Positions 1-8,700 of a stretch of 31,923 nt of DNA are shown here, in pieces (within the stretch, counting starts at the first letter, position 1; each line of letters opens with the position of its first letter). Source of the stretch: Acanthamoeba castellanii str. Neff (lineage: Eukaryota; Discosea; Longamoebia; Acanthamoebidae). The stretch is taken from assembly GCF_000313135.1 (NCBI RefSeq), contig NW_004457366.1:1-31923 (forward strand), given 5' to 3'. A program made the translations under genes and the position numbers. The notes under the pieces are model-generated. The model was not told where the DNA came from. It made no database searches and saw only the letters and a list, made by a program, of their open reading frames with translations.

Positions 1-1
1 C

Positions 2-550
2 AGTAGTGAGCCGAGCCGCAACAACCACACCATCACCACCGACACACCACTCTCGCCCACGCCCACGCTGAAGCCGACCGACGACGACGCAGAGGCAGAC
101 GACGACGTCTGTGGCGGCCAAGCCGACAATCAACCGCGGGGCAACGTCGTCGATGCGCAGGACCGAAACCAGAATCAATGGCTCGGGCCAAGACAAGAGG
201 CTGCCGGGCGTCGACAACAGGAGAGCGTGGACGGCCGTGAGCGAACGAAGCAGTGCAAGAACCGGAGGAGGAAGGAGCTGAGGCGACAGATGATGAAGGA
301 GACGAAGGAGGAGAGAGCATCGATCAGCGCCGCGACGGCGGTGGAGAGCGGATCGCGGGTGGTGTCCCTCGCGGCCTACGAGTGGGTGCGCATCGAGTCG
401 CGCGGCGTGCTCTGGGTCGAGGAGGGACCCGCCCGGCTGGTCCTCCGCCCCGGCGAACGAATCACCAGCGGACCCCATCAGCGGCTCGACCTGCCCACCG
501 CTGCCGTCACGCCCTTCTTTTGGAGCGGCTCGGGTGTGCTGTGCGTGTAG
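2..550 (+). CDS. Hypothetical protein, C-terminal part (5' end outside window)
   Basis: The frame is open from base 2 to a TAG at 548-550 and gives 182 residues with no internal stop, so the gene starts left of the window. The first half is hydrophilic and low in complexity: an acidic DDDAEADDD stretch followed by a very basic segment (RRRKELRRQMMKETKEER) that could be a nuclear signal or RNA-binding patch. The last 65 residues look like a folded domain, with spaced aromatic and aliphatic residues (AAYEWVRIES, GVLWVEEGP, FFWSGSGVL). I do not recognise the family. An AATAAA lies 9 nt after the stop, which supports a real 3' end here. The competing +1 frame (253-555) is Arg/Gly/Pro-rich and looks like a shadow. 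Confidence 0.55.
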   Translation, partial: SSEPSRNNHTITTDTPLSPTPTLKPTDDDAEADDDVCGGQADNQPRGNVVDAQDRNQNQWLGPRQEAAGRRQQESVDGRERTKQCKNRRRKELRRQMMKETKEERASISAATAVESGSRVVSLAAYEWVRIESRGVLWVEEGPARLVLRPGERITSGPHQRLDLPTAAVTPFFWSGSGVLCV

Positions 551-558
551 TTTAGTGT

Positions 559-564
559 AAATAA
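559..564 (+). promoter_or_regulatory. Polyadenylation signal AATAAA
   Basis: A canonical AATAAA sits 9 nt downstream of the stop codon of the partial gene ending at 550. The convergent methyltransferase gene stops at 597, so the two 3' ends must overlap or nearly touch. Confidence 0.6.
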
Positions 565-596
565 AAGAAATCACTTGTGCAAAGCTGATGAGCGAG

Positions 597-2174
597 TCAG
601 GCCAGGGGGTCGAAGGGGAGTACGCCGCGGCAGTGGCGGGCACCGCAGTGGCACTGCCTCGTGGCTGGTGCGTCGGCAGCCTGAGTCGATCCGTGGCCGT
701 AGTCATACGTCAGCTCCTCGCCCGCCGCCACATCACGACATACAAAGAAGGCCAGTCTGGCATAGCGCGACGGCACCGCACAGTCAGCGCCTCAGGCAGT
801 GGGGAGAACACATGAACGCGTGCGGGGGGGGGGGTGAGGCGCGCACCGGGGAATGAGCGAACCGACGCGAACGAGGAAGAGCAACATGTTAGGGTCGCAC
901 GAGTGGTTGAAGAACCGCGACACGTTGCCCAACCGCGTGCCATCGATGTTGGTGCGTAGCGTCGCTCCTCGCGCCGGTCTGTGCGTGTGTGCGTGCGTGT
1001 GCGGTGCGTAAGCGCGTGTTGAAAATCATCGACGGGAAGCACAGCGCGTACATGAACTCGCGCACGACAAGGAGGTAGTTGAGACCCGCCCGGTCGTATT
1101 CGTCTCGCCACCGTCGCTGCGCCTCCTCGGTGGAGACCACCTCGCCCGCATACTCGCTCACGAATTGGCCTGCAATCGATCAATCAGCTCTAGCCGGCTG
1201 CTGCGCATGAGCCGTACCGAGGGGGGCAAGGCAACACAAACAGCTCACCTCACCTTTCCTGACGGGGCTGAGCACCCGCACGGACCAGCCCTTGGTCGCC
1301 GACATGAACACCTCCAGCGGCAGCGTTATGCCTGCAGGAGTAAAAACACCGGTGAGAGACGAACAGCGAGAAGAGTTGAGATCGCGGTGGTACACACGAC
1401 ACGCACCTTTCTGCACGACCCTCGACGCGCAATCGGCGCTGCAGCCGCACCGGCTGTGACACTCGAACAGCGGCCGGTCTGTCGGTTGGGGCCTGGTCGT
1501 CGCCGTTGTTGCTGTGGTGGCGGCGGCGGCATCCGTGTCATGTGCCTCCTCGCTCACGTCTTCACGTTGGCTGGTGGTGTGCGTGACGTCGCAGCGCTCG
1601 AGCTCAGGGAAATAGTCGGGCAGGAGCCGATGTGAGGACGGGTCGTAGGCCACACGACCGCCCATTCGGGCCAGGCACGCACAACCGTCGCTGATCTGGC
1701 TTCGTCTCTGTCGTTTGCTCTTCTTCACACCTCGCCCATCCCGTCCACTCTCGGTTTCCTCTTCTGTTGCTTCACTTGAAGTGGCGTCGTCTTCATCTGT
1801 TGTGGTCCGCCTTCTCTTTCGTTTTGTTGGCTCTGCATCGGCCCTGTGGTCCTCGTCTGCGCCACTCGAGCGAGCGCAGTGGTCGTGCACACAGGTGCAG
1901 CCCTCATAGATTTCGTAGCGCTCTGTCTGCACCCCTTGCCACGCACCTCGCTGTCAGGCGAGCATGGGGCACCGCATATTGAGGTGAAGAGGAGTCTGAC
2001 CTGGTCCCGCCACGCATTCCCTAATGTACTGCAGACGTGCAAAATCAATCTCTTCTGTCTGCTTCTTTCAAATGAGTGAGATCCAATTACCTCGAACGGA
2101 GGATCGAAGCACGCCTCAGGAGGTCCCACGCAGCGGATGGCCAGTGCCTCCGCCCCTCGACTCACGTCCTCCAT
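597..2174 (-). CDS. SETMAR/SUV39-class histone-lysine N-methyltransferase
   Basis: Predicted chromatin enzyme that transfers methyl groups from S-adenosylmethionine to histone lysine. Exons: 2174-2091, 2028-2001, 1934-1407, 1331-1254, 1169-1052, 978-847, 756-597; 375 codons in frame. Order: short N-terminus (EDVSRG...FEYI, G9a/SETMAR-like), Cys-rich pre-SET at about residues 25-213 (EGCTCVHDHC, DGCACLARMGG, FECHSRCGCSADC, RVVQKG), SET at about 216-355 (FVSEYAGEVVS, NYLLVVREF, GNVSRFFNHSCDPN, RLAFFVCRDVAAGEELTYDYG), and post-SET C358-x-C360-x4-C365 ending VLPFDPLA. The NHSC and EELTYDYG motifs of active SET enzymes are intact. The ending matches SETMAR (CxCGAxxC...LPFD) best; target lysine unknown. 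Pre-SET carries two long hydrophilic insertions, the first with basic clusters that could be nuclear signals. The junctions at 2001/1934 and 1052/978 are the least certain. Start chosen at the first in-frame ATG; an upstream exon is possible. Confidence 0.88.
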
Positions 2175-2562
2175 CTCTCTTTTTTTTAAAATCTGTTTAT
2201 TTCTTTCTTGCTTTTTTTCTGGTCACGCCCACAATGGCGCTGTACCCGCGCCGGCTGGCCGACTTAGAGGTCGCCCTTCGGCTTCATCAGGGCAGAGAGG
2301 AAGCGCACAATGGAAACGGGTGCTACTTCGTATTCATTTGAGCACAGATCGACCCCGCACCCTCCGCGGTCGCTACTCTCGTTTTTGTTTTTGTTTTTGT
2401 TTTTGTTTTTGTGCGTCATGACAGTGTTGATGTAGCTGAGTAGAGCGAACCACAAACATCATCCTCACCATCATCATCAACAGCGCGCGCGAGAACACTC
2501 ATTGAATGCGTTCCAAACGCACTTCTTTGCGTCAGGCGGTGGTACGTGAGGCAGGAGAGGCT
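2175..2562. other. Intergenic stretch between PRIM1 and the SET gene
   Basis: No confident gene. It holds a (TTTTTG)5 repeat at 2382-2411 and, on the minus strand, a 63-codon ORF (2264-2455) ending NEYEVAPVSIVRFLSALMKP and then KGDL-stop. The second half of that ORF looks protein-like, but the first half is encoded by the repeat. A minus-strand AATAAA at 2195-2200 lies 21 nt before the SET gene ATG and could serve PRIM1 or a small gene ending at 2264. Confidence 0.4.
2382..2411. repeat. Hexanucleotide microsatellite (TTTTTG)5
   Basis: Five perfect tandem copies of TTTTTG in the spacer between PRIM1 and the SET methyltransferase gene. Read on the minus strand it would encode alternating Lys/Asn. 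Confidence 0.9.
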
Positions 2563-4754
2563 TCACCAGTCCTCGTCCATGGCTGCCGCGGCGGGGCTGG
2601 ACGGGCTGGCGTCGTCGGCCTTGCGTGCGGCCTGTTGCCGGAGGGGAACGAGCAGAGTCTTCTCGAACAGACGCACATAGTCCCTCAACGACGTCTTTTC
2701 GTACTGCCGCAGTCCTGGAGTTGAAAGAGAGACGTGCACGACCGTTGTTGGGTTAGATTGGGGACGAGGAGTTGGCACTAGTAGACCAGTCTTACCCTTC
2801 TTGCCTCGCAGAGGCGAGTCGGTAGCATTCCTCTTGTCGAACTGGTCGATCTCGGAGAGAAGCGTTTCGACGGTGGGCACCGCCTGAGGATCAAAGTCGT
2901 CGCACTGGTCCGGGTCGATCGGTACGCACACCCGGTCTGGCAGCAGTCACCCAACAGCGTGAGTTATGGTGGATGGACCCAAACGCACAGTAAAGACTGC
3001 GACTGACAGAAACAATAGCAAGCAAAGAGGCTAGCCAAGATCGTACGAGTGCCGGGGTGGACGCAAAACGGCGACTTGAGCAAGTGGTGGAGGTGCTTGG
3101 ACACCTGGATATCCAACCGCGGGTAGGTGCATGTGAACACGATGTCGTACACGGGGTTGCTGTTTCGCAGATGGCCCTTCTCCTGCATTGGGCGAGCGTT
3201 TGTTTGAAATCAGTCCGTTGACACCGATCAGCCAAACGCGGGGAAGCTCCAGGTGAACGTACGATGGCTTGGTTGACCGCCACAAAGAATTGGTCCCATC
3301 GCTCACGTGGCGTGAGCTCCTCGTCCTCTTGCCAAGCCTTGGCAATCGTGTCGCGCAAGTTGTTGGGCAACGTGCTGAGGACCACGTTCCAGCCGTCCTC
3401 GTTTTCGAACAGGTGGGCAGGGAACACCGTATTCTCGAAGTAGTCCAATAGAACTTCGTCATAGGCTTGCCTGCAATGGAAGAAATGGATACAGTAAGAC
3501 TTGCCACCTAGCCCACTGATGACAAAGGAAGAGAAGAGGATGATGGTGAGAAGGAGCGAACTTGAGCGTGGGGTGGAGGTTGGGTGGCATGTTGATGAAG
3601 GAAAACTTGTCGCTCTGCTTCCTCTGACCAGCAACGCTAATGTACTCTACCACAGCGGACCTAGGTATTCACAGAAGAGGTGAGGAAAGATTAAGGCAAA
3701 TCACCACATATTGGGGGGGGGGCTACCTTTCTTCCACGGAAAGCTTTCTGGCGCGGGGATCGCACACCCAGCAATGCACACCACGTCGACCAGAGTACAC
3801 CCAAAGGATGATTTCAAAGCCAAAGTCCTCTGATATCTAATGGTGTGAGAAGAGTGGACCGTGGCCAGATTTCAAACCGGAAAAAGAGAAAGCGAAGACG
3901 CACCACGGAGGATCCTATCCACGACCTTGATGGCGACATTCATGAGGGGCCAGCACTTGCCGCAGATGTCAGCACCTGGCACCCAACACATAACGGCGGA
4001 CACGAAGAGTTTAGGCTCGATAGAAGCGTGATGAAAACGGATCGTGGCTTACCTTTGCAGCATCGCCTCACGTCGTCGTAGTCAGATATATCGATATCGA
4101 ACACAAGCTCCTTTTCTTGCGGCACGGCCCTCTTGGTGGCAACGAGTACTTTGTCTTTGGGCTGCAGATCACCATCACGTTGAGCGAACACGCATCGATG
4201 TAGTAAGGACAGGAGGGTCGCACCTCCTGTGAGAACACTGCGCCGAGATCAATCCTGCGCGGGCACTCCCTCTGCAAGCCGTCTTGGAACTGCATCGGCG
4301 CGTTTGGTAAGCCAATGCAATGCAGCAACGGAAGGAAGCGTGCATAGGCGAGGTAGGTACCTCCTTGGCGTTGGCGTAAGTGTTGTAACGCGAGTAGGTC
4401 GTCTCCCCGTTGCCGATCTCAATTTCATAGGAGAACTCGCGAAGAGCAAGGTTAGCCCCGTTCGGTGCTGTCGAAGGACAAGAGGGTTAGCCGTTATTAT
4501 TAGCTTGCTCTTTTCAAAGCTTGTGTGAATCGTACCCAACATCTCGCATATTTGCTTCACAGGGAACAGAGAACCTAGGCGAAGGAACGATTTAGCAATG
4601 CTTCAAAGAAATGCGGGGGTGAATGGTGCGTACCCCAGTAGGTCTTGAGCAGGAATCGGAAATCGAAGGCAGCAAACGGATTCACCTCCGCGGCCGACTG
4701 CTTGGAGTCCTCCTCCAGCTGTTTAGTTTTCTTGTGCGGTGGGCTTTGGCTCAT
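2563..4754 (-). CDS. PRIM1: DNA primase small (catalytic) subunit
   Basis: Catalytic subunit of the primase-polymerase alpha complex, making RNA primers for nuclear replication. Twelve exons: 4754-4634, 4574-4536, 4467-4361, 4289-4224, 4161-4053, 3975-3904, 3829-3727, 3660-3562, 3470-3263, 3182-3047, 2936-2796, 2714-2563; 450 residues against about 420 in animals. Motifs in order: LLKTYWGSLFP near the N-terminus; [36 protein letters not shown] with the catalytic DxD; the zinc cluster CC...[31 protein letters not shown] with the SGRRGxHCW nucleotide-binding motif; [35 protein letters not shown]. The start [12 protein letters not shown] is the ATG next to two E2F-like sites. The longer in-frame extension upstream would read through tRNA-His and is unlikely. 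One donor (3561) is GTTCGC, less usual. The C-terminus is a short A/S/P-rich tail ending MDEDW. Confidence 0.95.
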
Positions 4755-4805
4755 CTTCCTTGCTTGTTTGTGGGTGACAAATTGGATGTGTCCTCCTGTT
4801 TCCTC

Positions 4806-4830
4806 TTCCCGCCAAAACTTCGCGCCAAAA
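4806..4830 (-). promoter_or_regulatory. Two adjacent E2F/DP-type sites in the PRIM1 promoter
   Basis: The plus strand reads ttcccgccaaaa (4806-4817) and cgcgccaaaa (4821-4830). The reverse complements are TTTTGGCGGGAA and TTTTGGCGCG, both matching the E2F core TTTSSCGC known from animals and plants. They lie 52-76 nt upstream of the PRIM1 ATG. The first site and the two bases after it (14 nt) recur exactly upstream of MCM3. Binding by an E2F/DP factor is inferred. Confidence 0.7.
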
Positions 4831-4861
4831 GCTTCGAGCAAAGCGGAGGAAGGCCAAGAGC

Positions 4862-4866
4862 AAAAA
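4862..4866 (-). terminator. RNA polymerase III T-tract for tRNA-His
   Basis: Five A on the plus strand (TTTTT on the transcribed sense) begin 6 nt after the tRNA-His discriminator, the usual pol III termination signal. Confidence 0.7.
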
Positions 4867-4871
4867 GGGAT

Positions 4872-4942
4872 TGCCAGGACCGGGAATTGAACCCGGGTTG
4901 TTGGTACCACAAACCAATGTACTACCACTATACTATCCCAGC
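4872..4942 (-). tRNA. tRNA-His (GTG anticodon)
   Basis: The minus strand folds as a cloverleaf: acceptor gctggga pairs with tcctggc (with G-U pairs), the anticodon stem ttggt/accaa encloses loop ttgtggt (anticodon GUG), and the T arm is ccggg-ttcaatt-cccgg, followed by discriminator A at 4872. No intron. The base before G1 is A, so the G-1 of mature tRNA-His would be added after transcription, as usual in eukaryotes. It lies between the Tom22-like gene and the PRIM1 promoter, all on the same strand. Confidence 0.9.
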
Positions 4943-5088
4943 TTGCATATCCGATTTTTGCTACTTATCTAGACAGATGCGACAGCCCCTGCCCTTGTGC
5001 CCTTGCTCCATCTACAATCACTGCTGCGCTTACTGGGCATTTCCAGTGCCCTAAGTTATGGTGAGAAGAGAGTTTGATTATTGCCGAT

Positions 5089-5415
5089 TTACATCCCTCC
5101 CATCATCATTCGCTGCTGGTGATCCATGTACTCCACCACCTTCTGGTCCAACCTCTCGGGATCTTGGAAGTGCGGGAATCTTCGCATGGCCCACACCGTG
5201 ACGCCGAAGAGGACGATGACCTTGCCGCAATTCCACAACTGGTAGCGAGTTCGCTTGTCCTTCCACACAAGCTCCACAAGATACTGCGAGAGCGTGATCT
5301 CCTCTTCGTCTTCATCTTCATCGTATTCGCCCTCTCCATCATCGGCGTGGTCCGGCGCGGTGCCGTGCAGGTGATCTTCGTCATCCGCTCCCATTAGGCT
5401 GATTCTCGCGCTCAT
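5089..5415 (-). CDS. Tom22-like small mitochondrial outer-membrane protein (candidate)
   Basis: Intronless ORF of 108 residues. Residues 10-40 are strongly acidic (YDEDEDEEE), followed by TLSQYLVELVWKDK, one hydrophobic segment at about 59-77 (KVIVLFGVTVWAM) and a short C-terminal tail rich in Gln/Met (DHQQRMMMGGM). This architecture - acidic cytosolic presequence receptor domain, a short amphipathic helix, a single transmembrane helix and a small tail - is that of Tom22, the central receptor of the mitochondrial TOM translocase. The match is in architecture and in the EEE-T-L-S motif before the helix; I see no long stretch of identity. Start chosen at MSARIS; an upstream in-frame ATG would add 50 residues but is probably 5' UTR. 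It shares a 324-bp divergent spacer with the RBM28 homologue. Confidence 0.6.
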   Translation of the reverse strand: MSARISLMGADDEDHLHGTAPDHADDGEGEYDEDEDEEEITLSQYLVELVWKDKRTRYQLWNCGKVIVLFGVTVWAMRRFPHFQDPERLDQKVVEYMDHQQRMMMGGM

Positions 5416-5739
5416 TTTCGTTCGAGGTGTAGTGCTGCCGGATGATTTTTGCACTAAAATCTGCGCTACGCGTGATAGGATCGATGTGTTGATGTGATTT
5501 CGTTCCGCCACGAACCTTCGGTCTTTCCCTTCGAGGAAATAGCGCACGATCTCTGCACGGCCCAAGCAGCTTTAGAAGCATCTAAGAAATGTGAGCTGGT
5601 TGACATTTTTAAAAAGTAAAAAGTTGTTTTAAAAATTCTTTCTTTCTTCCGCTTTTCCATCTCGTCTGCATCGTGGAAAGAGGAGATTCTACGGCGGGTA
5701 GAGTTCCTTCTGATCCATCTTGTTGCTGGAGAATCGATC
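5416..5739. promoter_or_regulatory. Divergent spacer, putative bidirectional promoter (Tom22-like / RBM28)
   Basis: 324 nt separate the start codons of two genes read in opposite directions. It includes an A/T-rich stretch around 5605-5650 with a long pyrimidine run on the plus strand. No TATA box stands out, and no coding region of its own is supported. Confidence 0.45.
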
Positions 5740-8700
5740 ATGGGAAAGAAGAAGTGGAGCACGACGGCAGATACCAAATCGCAGGCCCGTATCGAAAATG
5801 AAGCTAAATCGCCGGCCGAGGATGAGATGAAGTTCAAATCGGCTGCTGGCACGAACGTTGCCGACGGCATCGCCACCGCGGAACCCCCTGCCCCCGCTGG
5901 AGGCAAGAAGGCCCGCGAGCCTAAGAGAACAAAAATCTTCCTTCGAAACCTGTCAGAGGATACTACCTCCATGGTTTGATTCCGTTCCCTTTCATTTTTT
6001 AGATTCACACAATTAATTGATCAATAATAGGATTTGGAGGAGCTTTTCAGCGACGTCGGTCCCATCCGTCGTGCCTTCGTGATCACCAAGAAGGGCGAAC
6101 GCAAGTGCTCCGGACAGGGCTATGTGCAGTTGTACGTGGCACTCTGCTCCGTTACTAAACGTTGAACTCCACTTCTTCTCCCCTTTTTCTGTTTTGGCGG
6201 TCCTGTTTGAATGCACCGTCGCTGCCTCGTTCGCTGACTCTCTGCGCCGAACGTGGCGTGTGCTGTGTGGCATTGCTCAGCGTCATGGAGTCTGATGCTG
6301 CGGCAGCGGTGCGCCAGTACTCAGGCAAGCCATTCAAGGGCAGCAGAGTCCTCATCGAAGTTGCCAAGCCTCGTGTGCGCGATGAAAAGGAAAAGAGACA
6401 GCCAAAGAGTAAGTGACCCTGCCGTCTCTCTCTCTGTGTGTGTGACCTGATTTTCATCATCTCAATTCTGTGTTCCAGAGCCCGTAGAGGAAGTGAAGCA
6501 GGAGGACCAAGACGATGAGGGTGCCCTGAAGGACGATGGTTACGACATCACCAAGGAGGACGAAATCGGCAAGAACGAGCCCAAGCCCGTCCCCACGCCT
6601 GTCGCCAAGCCCATTGCCAAGCCCGTCGCCAAGCCCGCGCCCCCACCGAAGCGGGAGCAGCGAAAGCCCGCCCCCGCTCCGCTTCCCAAGCGCGAGCCGC
6701 CTCCCAAAGTGTACGTAGCTATTGGGCCATGCCTGTTTTTTTTCTTCGTGGTGTCACTAACGCTGATGTGTCGTGTGTGCCTCCACAGTGAAAAGAAGGT
6801 GGTGATCGTGAGCGGTCTGCCCACGTCGGTCGACGAAAAGGCGCTGGAGAAGGTGCTGAGGAAGTATGGCCCGATTACCAGCATCACCTACCCTCTCGGC
6901 AAGGAGAACACCGTCATCGGTAAACTCAACCACTCTCTCCGCCACGCATTTTAACTATCGGCTCCGCTTAGCACTGGCTCACGTTCTGCTTCTTCCTCCT
7001 CCTCCTACTTGCAGCTCACGTGGAGTTCAAGGACGCCAAGTTTGCCGAGCGGGCCTCCAAGAAGTGCGTGAACGTGCCTCTGGGAGACCGCACGATCTCT
7101 GCTTCATTCAAGCCGGAGAAGAGGGACGGCCGTCTCATCATCCGCAACCTGCCGTTCCAGGTACTCTCATCGCGACCCCTTCATCCGCCCCACCTCAAAC
7201 TTATGTGATCGACGTCTTAATCATGGGCCTCGCGATATTCGTTGCCGCTTCTGCTCGCAGGCCACCGAGGCTGATCTGAGCGAGAAGTTCGCCGCCCACG
7301 GCAAGCTCGTCGACGTGATCATTCCCAAGTACGCTCCCTCCGCCCGCCTGTTGCCATCTCATCTCATCTCATCTCATCTTACCGTCGGACCACTTACCCT
7401 TCTGCTTCTTTTTTTCGTCGCGTGCCATCGTCGCAGGAACAAGGAAACCGGCAATCCCCGCGGTTTTGGATTCGTCGAGTTCTTCACGAAGGAGGAAGCG
7501 GCCAATGCGCTCGAGAAAGTGAACGCACAGCCGATCCGAGGTACGTTGCGACTATGGGTTTCATCTTAACCCTAAACGCTCCGTTCTAACACGAGTTGTG
7601 TTGTGTGTGTGTTTTAATATGAAGGTCGCCGGGTCGCTGTGGATTGGTGTTTGGCGAGGGAGAGCTACCTGAAGCACGTCATTGAAGAAGAGGTCAAGGC
7701 CAAGTCGGACAAGAAGGACGGCGAGAAAAAGAAGGCCGTCAAGAAGGAAGAGGTCGACGAGGAGGACCAGAAGACGAAGAAGCCGAAGGTGGAAAACTTG
7801 GACGAAGATGAGAGCGATGAAGACGGCGACAGTGAAAGCGATGAAGACGACGACGACGACGACAACAGTGAAGATATGGATGAAAGCGCCGACAGTGACG
7901 ACAGCGAGGAAGAGGGAAGCGAGGACGACGATGACGAAGAGCTGGATAGCGATGCTATGGTCGAAGTGAAGCAAGAGAAGGAGGACGATGACGATACCGT
8001 CCCCGTGAAGAGCGAGGCTCGTGCCGATAAACCACAAAAGCCCAAGACAAAGTGTACGTGTGCCCTTCCGCGGGCCATTGCATTGTGTTGGTGATCACGT
8101 CAGCCTGCTTGCCTTGTTCACACACATTTCTGTTTCTGACCTTCAGCTGCTGAGGTGGAAGCGGGAACGACCCTCTTCATTCGCAACCTGCCCTTCGGCG
8201 CCACCGTGCAAGACCTGCGTGCCAAGTTTGCCGAGTTTGGCCGTATTCGATACTGTGCCCTGGTGAAGGACAAGGTGACCGGCATGGCCCGTGGCTCGGC
8301 CTTCCTCCAGTTCGCCGAGAAGGCTTCCGCCGACTCCCTGCTCGCTCAGGGTACCCTTTCTTTCTCTTTCTCTGCGTGCCTTCACTGTTTAATCCTTTTA
8401 TTTGGTCTTTTATTTATTTATTTATTTATTTATGATTACAGTTGCACTGTTTGCGAGTCAGTTCGCGGCTGCGGCCGCTGCTGAACCGCAAGCGGCGACC
8501 ACCACCAGTTCGACTACGACCTCCACGCCGTCGGCCTCGCAGCCCAAGGCCGTGCTGTCCGCCACCGTGGGCAAGAGCGGCATCTTCATGGAGGGCCGCG
8601 AATTGCAGATCGACAGAGCTGTGGACAAGGGCACCGCGAACCAATTCACCACCGCAACAAAGAAGGAGACCGAGGAGCGCGACAAGCGTAATCTCTATCT

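Noticed and set aside
2382..2411. CRISPR-like or regulatory array
   Set aside because: Perfect hexanucleotide tandem repeat without spacers; a simple microsatellite in a eukaryotic genome.
4755..4928. N-terminal extension of PRIM1 by 58 residues from an upstream in-frame ATG
   Set aside because: The extension would be translated through the antisense... same-strand tRNA-His gene and the E2F-like sites, and it has no primase-like sequence. The ATG at 4754 gives the usual family length.
7561..8078. Long minus-strand ORFs opposite RBM28 exon 9 (Ser-rich and Val/Leu-rich)
   Set aside because: They are shadows of the GA-rich acidic tract coded on the plus strand.
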